In this document: positions 1 to 4,428 of the stretch, piece by piece
Layout: every line of letters starts with the position of its first letter
Numbering within the stretch: the stretch's first letter is position 1
Assembly (NCBI GenBank): GCA_028698765.1
Contig: JAQVVW010000110.1
Location: forward strand, 1 to 5,836
Source: Methanoculleus sp.
GTDB lineage: Archaea > Halobacteriota > Methanomicrobia > Methanomicrobiales > Methanoculleaceae
Direction: 5' to 3'
DNA: 5,836 nt
The notes under the pieces: generated by a model
Databases searched by the model: none
Told to the model about the DNA's origin: nothing
The model's input: the letters and a program-made list of their open reading frames with translations, nothing else
Position numbers and translations under genes: made by a program

Positions 1-271
1 CGAAGGCGTCCCGGACGATGCGGATGGCAAGTTCCTTCTTGCCGGTGTTCTTCTCGGTCTGCATCAGTTTGTTGATCAGACGCTCGACGATCAGCATGTT
101 GCTCTTGTTGAACTGCTGGCCGACGAGCTTGCCGCAGGAATGCGGCACGATCATCGTGTGCAGGTTCACGTAACGAGCGAGGCTCGGATCCTGGATCTCC
201 ACCTCGCTCATGTCCCAGCGGTTAAAGAGGAGTTGTTGTGCCCCTGCTTCCGCTTCTGCTGCCTCTACCAT
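1..271 (-). CDS. rpsG: 30S ribosomal protein S7 (uS7), 5' part, truncated by the window edge
   Basis: uS7 binds the 3' major domain of 16S rRNA, nucleates assembly of the small-subunit head and lies near the E site and mRNA exit. Ninety N-terminal residues are visible out of roughly 190-210 usual for archaeal S7. The protein starts MVEAAEAEAGAQ, an acidic, Ala-rich archaeal-type extension. It continues through LLFNRWDMSEVEI, PSLARYVNLHTMIVPHSCGK and NMLIVERLINKLMQ to KELAIRIVRDAF at the edge. The start ATG is at 271-269. It is supported by a GGAGGT ribosome binding site 9 nt upstream and by the family-like sequence that follows. The gene lies 7 nt after the rpsL stop codon, so the two are almost certainly co-transcribed and probably translationally coupled. 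In archaea this pair is usually followed by the elongation factor genes, which would lie off the left edge. Identification is confident; only the C-terminal half is unseen. Confidence 0.95.
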   Translation of the reverse strand, partial: MVEAAEAEAGAQQLLFNRWDMSEVEIQDPSLARYVNLHTMIVPHSCGKLVGQQFNKSNMLIVERLINKLMQTEKNTGKKELAIRIVRDAF

Positions 272-278
272 TACCTAC

Positions 279-707
279 TTACCTCCGCGGCTTCTCTTTG
301 CGGCCCACGACCATCTCGTGCAGGCTGACGTTGTTCACCTTGGTCACGACGAACCGGACGCCGGGGATATCACCCTTCGACCGGCCCAGTCTGCCACCGA
401 TGCCCTCGATCTCGACTTCATCGTGCTCATCGATGAAGTTGATGGCACCGTCGCCGACGGCGAACGCGGTTACCTGACGGCCGTTCTTTATCAGCTGTAC
501 GCGGACGCACTTTCTGATCGCAGAGTTCGGCTGCTTTGCCTCAACACCCACCTTCTCGAGAACGATTCCGCGACCCTGCGGCGCTCCCTCAAGGGGGTCA
601 GCTTTTACATCGAGCCCGAGCTGGCGGCGCGCGTAGTTGGTGTCATGCCACCGGTTATTATTTGCGTCGCGCTTCAGTTTTCGGGCTGCAAATTTTCCAT
701 TTCCCAT
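279..707 (-). CDS. rpsL: 30S ribosomal protein S12 (uS12), archaeal type
   Basis: uS12 sits at the decoding centre of the small subunit and helps monitor codon-anticodon pairing. The gene encodes 142 residues, normal for the archaeal/eukaryotic form and longer than the roughly 124-residue bacterial protein. The N-terminus [14 protein letters not shown] is the archaeal basic extension. The conserved decoding loop reads [17 protein letters not shown] (about residues 56-72). The second conserved loop reads [16 protein letters not shown] (about 104-119). Gln precedes PNSA where E. coli has Lys43, the classic streptomycin-resistance position; Gln is usual in archaeal and eukaryotic uS12. The start ATG at 707-705 has a GAGGGT site 5 nt upstream. 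The gene is the first of the minus-strand operon, divergent from queD, and is followed 7 nt later by rpsG. Identification is essentially certain. Confidence 0.98.
   Translation of the reverse strand: MGNGKFAARKLKRDANNNRWHDTNYARRQLGLDVKADPLEGAPQGRGIVLEKVGVEAKQPNSAIRKCVRVQLIKNGRQVTAFAVGDGAINFIDEHDEVEIEGIGGRLGRSKGDIPGVRFVVTKVNNVSLHEMVVGRKEKPRR
281..286 (-). promoter_or_regulatory. rpsG ribosome binding site overlapping the rpsL stop codon
   Basis: Read on the minus strand, GGAGGT lies 9 nt before the rpsG ATG. Its last base is the first T of the rpsL TAA stop (AGG TAA). A ribosome terminating on rpsL therefore sits on the rpsG Shine-Dalgarno site, which suggests coupled translation of the two ribosomal proteins. 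It also fixes the rpsG start at 271. Confidence 0.75.
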
Positions 708-712
708 CGAAT

Positions 713-718
713 ACCCTC
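713..718 (-). promoter_or_regulatory. rpsL ribosome binding site
   Basis: GAGGGT on the minus strand lies 5 nt upstream of the rpsL ATG. It is a reasonable but imperfect match to the archaeal Shine-Dalgarno (GGAGGTGA) and supports the ATG at 707. Confidence 0.55.
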
Positions 719-739
719 GAATTAGTTGAATTTGTAGAT

Positions 740-752
740 AGGAGCAACTCCT
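740..752 (-). repeat. Small hairpin in the presumed rpsL leader
   Basis: AGGAG and CTCCT form a perfect 5-bp inverted repeat around a 3-nt loop, 33-45 nt upstream of the rpsL ATG. On the minus-strand transcript one arm reads AGGAG, a decoy Shine-Dalgarno-like sequence. If transcription starts upstream near 760-765, the hairpin would lie in the 5' leader and could affect translation. The inverted repeat is seen directly; the function is inference, and a stem this short can arise by chance. Confidence 0.35.
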
Positions 753-767
753 GGTGTGCTATAAAAC

Positions 768-777
768 AACGCGCGTT
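768..777. repeat. Perfect 10-bp palindrome between divergent promoter elements
   Basis: AACGCGCGTT is exactly self-complementary. It lies just outside the TATA-like sequence at 783-790 on the rpsL side. A short palindrome in this position could be a half-operator for a dimeric regulator or part of the start-site region of rpsL. No known regulator motif is recognised. It is reported for its position; chance occurrence is possible. Confidence 0.3.
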
Positions 778-782
778 ACGGA

Positions 783-790
783 TTTATATA
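783..790. promoter_or_regulatory. Candidate archaeal TATA box(es) in the rpsL-queD divergent region
   Basis: TTTATATA on the plus strand (TATATAAA on the minus strand) closely matches archaeal box A. Read leftward for rpsL, it would place the transcription start near 760 and give a leader of about 50 nt. Read rightward it would start near 810-812 and give a leader of about 70 nt for queD. A second, weaker minus-strand box, TTTTATAG (768-761), is an alternative for rpsL. The surrounding 708-880 region is clearly AT-rich against its GC-rich neighbours, as expected for a promoter. Which direction is used cannot be decided from the sequence alone. Confidence 0.5.
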
Positions 791-810
791 TTGTGGAACC
801 CATCTGCACG

Positions 811-839
811 CCGATCTTTCGCCTTAGCTATTAGATCGG
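811..839. repeat. Inverted repeat upstream of queD
   Basis: CCGATCT (811-817) and AGATCGG (833-839) are perfect 7-bp inverted arms separated by a 15-nt AT-rich spacer that contains the palindrome TAGCTA (825-830). If queD is transcribed from the TATA-like box at 783-790, this would form a hairpin at the very 5' end of the mRNA. As DNA it resembles a two-half-site operator. It does not match a riboswitch consensus that I can recognise. The repeat is seen; the role is inferred. Confidence 0.35.
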
Positions 840-844
840 GAGCT

Positions 845-860
845 GATATAATATTATATC
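845..860 (+). promoter_or_regulatory. 16-nt AT palindrome, likely queD TATA box and possible operator
   Basis: GATATAATATTATATC is a perfect 16-nt palindrome ending 20 nt before the queD ATG. Its left half, GATATAAT, resembles an archaeal TATA box. With a normal spacing of about 25-27 nt from box centre to start site, transcription would begin about 875-881, giving a leaderless or nearly leaderless queD mRNA. That fits the absence of a Shine-Dalgarno sequence before queD. The symmetry also allows binding of a dimeric repressor over the TATA box, or TBP binding in either orientation. Sequence and position are direct observations; promoter and operator roles are inferred. Confidence 0.5.
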
Positions 861-880
861 CTGGCGGGCAACCTTCATTG

Positions 881-1294
881 ATGACAACCCGGATATACAA
901 AGAAGTTTTTTTCGAGGCAACCCATCGCCTGATTCACTATCAGGGGAAATGTTTCCGGCTGCACGGCCACCAGTGGCGGGTAGAGGTCTGGATCGAGGGT
1001 ACTGCCGATGAGCGCACCGGGATCGTCCTCGACTACAACTGCATCAAGGAGGTCGTCGGGCGGTTCGACCACCAGGTGATCCTGAACCGGGACGACCCCA
1101 TGGCGGCCTGCATCGAGGAGTTCCACCCGGTCGTCACCACCGAGGGCGACCCGACGAGCGAGCTCCTCGCCGGCCTCGTCGCGGAGATGATCGATGCCGA
1201 GGCCGCGCGGCAGGGACACGACGCCCGCGTCGGAAAGATACGGGTCTGGGAGTCGACGACCTGCTACGCAGAGCGCACCTATGATCGTCAGTGA
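881..1294 (+). CDS. queD: 6-carboxy-tetrahydropterin synthase (QueD)
   Basis: This enzyme converts 7,8-dihydroneopterin triphosphate to 6-carboxy-5,6,7,8-tetrahydropterin, the second step of preQ0 synthesis; in archaea the end product is archaeosine in tRNA. The 137-residue protein belongs to the 6-pyruvoyl-tetrahydropterin synthase fold. The zinc ligands are H15 (FEATH), H28 and H30 in the C24-x3-HGH motif. C24 is the catalytic cysteine, the D63-H64 pair is present, PTSE is at 91-94, and the substrate-anchoring E124 is in WEST. All key residues are intact, so it should be active. The reading frame is open far upstream (to 536), but that part is antisense to rpsL. The ATG at 881 puts MTTRIYKEVFFEATH in the family-typical position. 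There is no Shine-Dalgarno site, which fits a leaderless transcript. It is the first gene of a queDEC operon and overlaps queE by 14 nt. No GTP cyclohydrolase gene is seen nearby. Confidence 0.95.
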   Translation: MTTRIYKEVFFEATHRLIHYQGKCFRLHGHQWRVEVWIEGTADERTGIVLDYNCIKEVVGRFDHQVILNRDDPMAACIEEFHPVVTTEGDPTSELLAGLVAEMIDAEAARQGHDARVGKIRVWESTTCYAERTYDRQ

Positions 1295-1889
1295 GATATT
1301 CCGGAGCCTCCAGGGGGAGGGAAAGAACCAGGGACGGGCCTGCACGTTCATCCGGCTCGCCGGGTGCAATCTCCGGTGCGCCTGGTGCGACACCCCCCAT
1401 GCCCAGGAGGGCGGGGAAGAGATGAGCGTCGGAGAGGTCCTCGACCGGGTCTGGCTGCTCCGCGGGACGCATATCTGCATCACCGGCGGGGAGCCGCTCC
1501 TGCAGCGGGAAGAGGTCTTGAAACTCCTCGAGAAGTTCAGACATCACGGGTATACCATCGAGATCGAGACGAACGGCACCTGCGACTTCCGCGCGATGCA
1601 GCCGTACGCTACCATCTGCATGGATGTCAAGTGCCCATCGTCGGGCGAGAGGAGCGATCTTACGCTCCTCTCCTACATCACCCCGCGCGACTGCGTCAAG
1701 TTCGTGGTGGCGGACGAGGACGACCTCCTCTACGCCCGGGCGGTGATGAGCCGGTGCGAGATCCGGGGCGATGTCTTCATCTCGCCGGTGGAAGGGGCCG
1801 ACTACCGCGCCATCGCGGACTACATCGTCGAGGAGAACCTCCCGGCGAGGTTCCAGGTGCAGATCCACAAGATCCTGGGGATAAAATGA
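1281..1889 (+). CDS. queE: 7-carboxy-7-deazaguanine synthase (QueE), radical SAM enzyme
   Basis: QueE converts 6-carboxytetrahydropterin to 7-carboxy-7-deazaguanine by a SAM- and Mg-dependent radical ring contraction. The 202-residue protein shows the N-terminal [11 protein letters not shown] motif (4-14). The [4Fe-4S] ligands C29, C33 and C36 are in [13 protein letters not shown]. The SAM-binding TGGEP is at 68-72, ETNGT at 96-100, and the MDVKCPSSG segment at 114-122. This is a complete QueE signature set, and the length is close to the usual 200-220 residues. The ATG at 1281 is chosen because it places [11 protein letters not shown] at the N-terminus as in the family. An upstream in-frame ATG at 1194 would add 29 unrelated residues read inside queD. 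No clear ribosome binding site precedes it. With the 14-nt overlap with queD, this suggests translational coupling. Its stop overlaps the queC start in an ATGA arrangement. Confidence 0.95.
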   Translation: MIVSEIFRSLQGEGKNQGRACTFIRLAGCNLRCAWCDTPHAQEGGEEMSVGEVLDRVWLLRGTHICITGGEPLLQREEVLKLLEKFRHHGYTIEIETNGTCDFRAMQPYATICMDVKCPSSGERSDLTLLSYITPRDCVKFVVADEDDLLYARAVMSRCEIRGDVFISPVEGADYRAIADYIVEENLPARFQVQIHKILGIK

Positions 1890-2554
1890 AGAGAGCGGTC
1901 TGCCTCCTCTCGGGCGGGATGGACTCCACCACGCTCGCCTACGTCGCAAAGGATATGGGCTACGAGATCGTCGCGCTCCACTTCACCTACGGGCAGCGGA
2001 CTGAGGCAAAGGAACGCCAGTGCGCCCGGACTATCGCCCGGAGACTCGACGCGCTCGATTTCGTCGAGATCGGCCTCGAACACTTCAAAAAGATCGGAGC
2101 ATCGAGCCTGACGGACGAGAGCATCCCCGTCGAGGAGTACGGCGGCGAGGAGGAGGGCGTCCCGGGCACCTACGTGCCCTTCAGGAACGCAAACCTCCTC
2201 GCCATCGCGACCAGCCTCGCGGAGGCCCGCCGGGCGGAGGCAGTCTTCATCGGCGTCCAGACCGGAGACTACCCGGGGTATCCCGACTGCCGGCCGGAGT
2301 TCATCGAGGCATTCCAGCGGGTGGTCGACCTCGGCACGGCGGCGGATCCGCGGATCATCCTGATGACGCCGTTCGTCCGGATGTCGAAGGTGGATATCGT
2401 CAGGACGGGGCTCGCGCTCGGCGTCCCCTACGAACTGACCTGGTCCTGCTACCAGAACAATGACCGGGCCTGCGGCGTCTGCTCTTCCTGCCACTACCGG
2501 CGAGAGGCGTTCCGCGAACTCGGGATGGAAGACCCGATAGACTACGAGGTGTGA
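1886..2554 (+). CDS. queC: 7-cyano-7-deazaguanine (preQ0) synthase (QueC)
   Basis: QueC is an ATP-dependent enzyme that turns 7-carboxy-7-deazaguanine plus ammonia into preQ0. Archaeal TGT then inserts preQ0 at tRNA position 15 on the way to archaeosine. The 222-residue protein has the PP-loop SGGMDSTT at 9-16 and the HFTYGQR segment near 32-38. Further motifs are VPFRNANLL (about 97-105) and [17 protein letters not shown] (about 123-139). C188, C196, C199 and C202 form a C-terminal zinc site (C-x7-C-x2-C-x2-C). It is the ordinary stand-alone form; no glutamine amidotransferase domain is fused, so it is not the GAT-QueC archaeosine synthase. The ATG at 1886 overlaps the queE TGA (ATGA) and has a GGGG tract 5 nt upstream. 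The end overlaps the ribosome binding site of the Nudix gene. Confidence 0.96.
   Translation: MKRAVCLLSGGMDSTTLAYVAKDMGYEIVALHFTYGQRTEAKERQCARTIARRLDALDFVEIGLEHFKKIGASSLTDESIPVEEYGGEEEGVPGTYVPFRNANLLAIATSLAEARRAEAVFIGVQTGDYPGYPDCRPEFIEAFQRVVDLGTAADPRIILMTPFVRMSKVDIVRTGLALGVPYELTWSCYQNNDRACGVCSSCHYRREAFRELGMEDPIDYEV
2546..2551 (+). promoter_or_regulatory. Ribosome binding site that decides the Nudix start
   Basis: GAGGTG, at the end of queC and just before its TGA stop, lies 5 nt upstream of the ATG at 2557. The alternative GTG at 2551 would use the last base of this site, so ATG 2557 is the better start. Confidence 0.65.
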
Positions 2555-2556
2555 CG

Positions 2557-3051
2557 ATGGAGATCTACCGCGGCAAGAGGCTCAGCATCGAGACGAGAGA
2601 GTTCACCCTCCCGAACGGCACGAAGAAGGAGCGGGTGATCGTCCGTCCCGGCGGCGCGGTCGCGATCCTCCCGGTCGAGGGGGGCGACTGCTACCTCCTC
2701 CGGCAGTATCGGTTCGCCGTCGACGACTACATCTATGAGGCGCCGGCAGGCACCATCGACGAGGGAGAGGAGCCGCACGAAACCGCATACCGGGAACTGA
2801 TCGAGGAGACCGGGATGAAGGCCGAGACCTTCGTCCCGAAAGGCTGGATCTACCCCTCTCCCGGCTACACCGACGAACGGATCTGGCTCTACCTCGCAGA
2901 GGGACTCTCGCCGTGCTCCGACTACCAGATGGACGACGACGAGGTGATCGAGGTCGTCCGCGCCCCCATCGGGGACGTAAAGGCGATGATCGAGGACGGG
3001 AGGATCGTCGATGCAAAGACGATCTGCCTGGTCTGCCGGTGCCTCGGGTGA
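2557..3051 (+). CDS. Nudix hydrolase, ADP-ribose pyrophosphatase-like
   Basis: The 164-residue protein has a perfect Nudix box G-x5-E-x7-REUxEE-x-GU: G65, E71, R79-E80-L81, E83-E84, G86-M87. The Glu residues bind the catalytic Mg ions. After the box comes YPSPGYTDERIWLYLAEGL, with P102 fifteen residues downstream. A proline at that spacing and the SPG..DE context are characteristic of ADP-ribose pyrophosphatases, which split ADP-ribose into AMP and ribose 5-phosphate. The N-terminal beta domain (EIYRGKRLSIETREFTLPNG) also fits the NudF-like dimeric enzymes. The substrate is inferred; another nucleoside diphosphate derivative is possible. The start is 2 nt after the queC stop and has a GAGGTG site, so it is the last gene of the queDEC transcript. 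No specific role in deazaguanine synthesis is established; it may be a housecleaning enzyme that shares the operon. Confidence 0.88.
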   Translation: MEIYRGKRLSIETREFTLPNGTKKERVIVRPGGAVAILPVEGGDCYLLRQYRFAVDDYIYEAPAGTIDEGEEPHETAYRELIEETGMKAETFVPKGWIYPSPGYTDERIWLYLAEGLSPCSDYQMDDDEVIEVVRAPIGDVKAMIEDGRIVDAKTICLVCRCLG

Positions 3052-3080
3052 GGGGGCGGGAGGGATCGGCGAATGTGCGC

Positions 3081-3127
3081 AGATTTATGCCGTCCCCGGA
3101 GAAACACATAGTAGCTTCGATATATGA
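3081..3127 (+). promoter_or_regulatory. Weak candidate promoter for prf1-argS
   Basis: The 105-nt gap 3052-3156 starts with a G-rich stretch after the Nudix stop and then becomes less GC-rich. Two TATA-like sequences occur: GATTTATG (3082-3089) and CGATATATGA (3118-3127). The first would give a start near 3110 and a leader of about 45 nt, compatible with the ribosome binding site at 3146. The second lies too close to the ATG to leave that site in the mRNA intact. No terminator-like U-tract or hairpin is evident, so read-through from the que operon is also possible. Confidence 0.3.
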
Positions 3128-3145
3128 ACAACTTTTGGCAAGCCT

Positions 3146-3150
3146 GGTGA
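3146..3150 (+). promoter_or_regulatory. prf1 ribosome binding site
   Basis: GGTGA lies 6 nt before the ATG at 3157 and matches the 3' part of the archaeal Shine-Dalgarno GGAGGTGA. It favours 3157 over the in-frame ATG at 3175, which has no comparable site at the right distance. Confidence 0.6.
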
Positions 3151-3156
3151 ACCTCC

Positions 3157-4428
3157 ATGGAAGAGACGCAAGAGATGGATACCGCGCGAAAGCGCTACGA
3201 ATTTAAAAAGATGCTCGAGAGGCTTGCGGAGAAGGAGGGGAGCGGCACCGAGCTGATCACACTCTATATACCTCCGGACAAGCAGATATACGACGTGACC
3301 GCCCAGCTCCGCGACGAGTTCGGGCAGTGTGCGAACATCAAGAGCAAACAGACCCGTACCAACGTCCAGAGTGCCATATCCTCCATCCTCTCCCGCCTGA
3401 AATACTATAAGCGCCCGCCGGAGCACGGCATGGCGGTCTTCTGCGGCACGATCAATATCGGCGGCGACCGCACCGACCTCGACTGCGAGATCATCGAGCC
3501 GCCCGAGCCGCTCAACACCTACATGTACCGGTGCAGTTCTTCGTTCGAACTCGAACCGCTGCAGCAGATGCTCGGGGAGAAGGAGGTCTACGGCCTGATC
3601 GTCCTCGACCGGCGGGAGGCCTACATCGGCTTCCTGCGGGGCAACCGGATCGAGCCGGTCCACGGTGTCACCTCGACGGTTCCCGGCAAGCAGCGGAAAG
3701 GAGGTCAGTCGAGCGTCCGGTTCCAGCGGTTGCGGCTGATCGCCATCAACGAGTTCTACAAGAAGATCGGCGACCGGGCGAGCGATATCTTCCTTGCCGA
3801 GAAGGACTTCTTCGAGCGGTTCAAGGGCGTGCTGATCGGCGGCCCGACCCCGACCAAGGAGGAGTTCGAGGCGGGCGAGTTCCTCCACCACGAGTTGCAG
3901 AAACGGATCATCGGGCTCTTCGACGTCTCCTACACGAATGAGTCGGGGCTGGCCGAACTCGTCGAGAACGCGTCGGATGCCTTGAAAGGCCTCGACATCA
4001 TCAAGGAGAAGAACCTGATGAACCGGTTCCTCCAGGAACTGGTGAAGGACGATGGAGCGTCCTCCTACGGCGAGGAGAGCGTCAGGAAGAACCTGGAGCT
4101 CGGCGCCGTCGACACCCTCCTCCTCTCCGACAAACTCCGGCGAGCCCGGCTGAAACTTGCCTGCCCGAACGATGACTACACCGAGGAGCAGACGGTCAGC
4201 CTCGAGCCGGGCAAACACATCAAAGACCTCGACTTCGGCACCTGCCCGAAAGACGGTGCATCGCTCTACGTGGCCGAGGAGACCGATATCATCGACGAAC
4301 TGACCACGCTCGCCGACCAGAGCAGCACAACGGTCCGGATCATATCGAACGACTTCGAAGAGGGTTCGATGCTCTACAACGCATTCGGCGGGATCGCTGC
4401 AATCCTGCGCTACAGGACGGGATACTGA
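3157..4428 (+). CDS. prf1: Peptide chain release factor aRF1
   Basis: aRF1 recognises all three stop codons in the ribosomal A site and triggers peptide release. The 423-residue protein is full length for archaeal aRF1, and eRF1's acidic C-terminal tail is absent as expected. The N domain has the stop-decoding NIKS at 60-63 and the YRCSSSF version of the YxCxxxF motif at 124-130. The GTS-equivalent loop reads GTE (30-32), followed by LITLYIPP. The M domain has the hydrolysis motif GGQ at 182-184 in KGGQSSVRFQR. The C domain ends with EEGSMLYNAFGGIAAILRYR. In the C domain two cysteine knuckles seem reduced: C336 in CPNDD and C363 in CPKDG, each with Asp where a second Cys would be expected (see findings). 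ATG 3157 is chosen from its ribosome binding site and the fitting N-terminus. argS starts on the last base of its stop codon, implying co-transcription. Confidence 0.97.
   Translation: MEETQEMDTARKRYEFKKMLERLAEKEGSGTELITLYIPPDKQIYDVTAQLRDEFGQCANIKSKQTRTNVQSAISSILSRLKYYKRPPEHGMAVFCGTINIGGDRTDLDCEIIEPPEPLNTYMYRCSSSFELEPLQQMLGEKEVYGLIVLDRREAYIGFLRGNRIEPVHGVTSTVPGKQRKGGQSSVRFQRLRLIAINEFYKKIGDRASDIFLAEKDFFERFKGVLIGGPTPTKEEFEAGEFLHHELQKRIIGLFDVSYTNESGLAELVENASDALKGLDIIKEKNLMNRFLQELVKDDGASSYGEESVRKNLELGAVDTLLLSDKLRRARLKLACPNDDYTEEQTVSLEPGKHIKDLDFGTCPKDGASLYVAEETDIIDELTTLADQSSTTVRIISNDFEEGSMLYNAFGGIAAILRYRTGY

Noticed and set aside
210..725. 171-codon plus-strand open frame over rpsL and rpsG
   Set aside because: It is the shadow of rpsL, whose protein is unmistakable on the minus strand.
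811..860. A preQ1/preQ0 riboswitch upstream of queD
   Set aside because: The location is tempting, but I see no preQ1 aptamer consensus (a small hairpin with an A-rich tail and a pseudoknot to the binding site). There is no ribosome binding site to sequester, and the mRNA may be leaderless.
536..880. Upstream in-frame extension of queD, which would give a 252-residue protein
   Set aside because: The extra residues are antisense to rpsL and read through the AT-rich promoter region. The QueD family N-terminus matches the start at 881.
1134..1949. 271-codon minus-strand open frame across queD-queE
   Set aside because: It overlaps two well-supported plus-strand genes, is rich in Arg/Pro/Gly and shows no family signature.
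3052..3156. Terminator or small gene in the Nudix-prf1 gap
   Set aside because: There is no clear hairpin or T-tract and no small open frame with a binding site. Only weak TATA-like sequence is visible.
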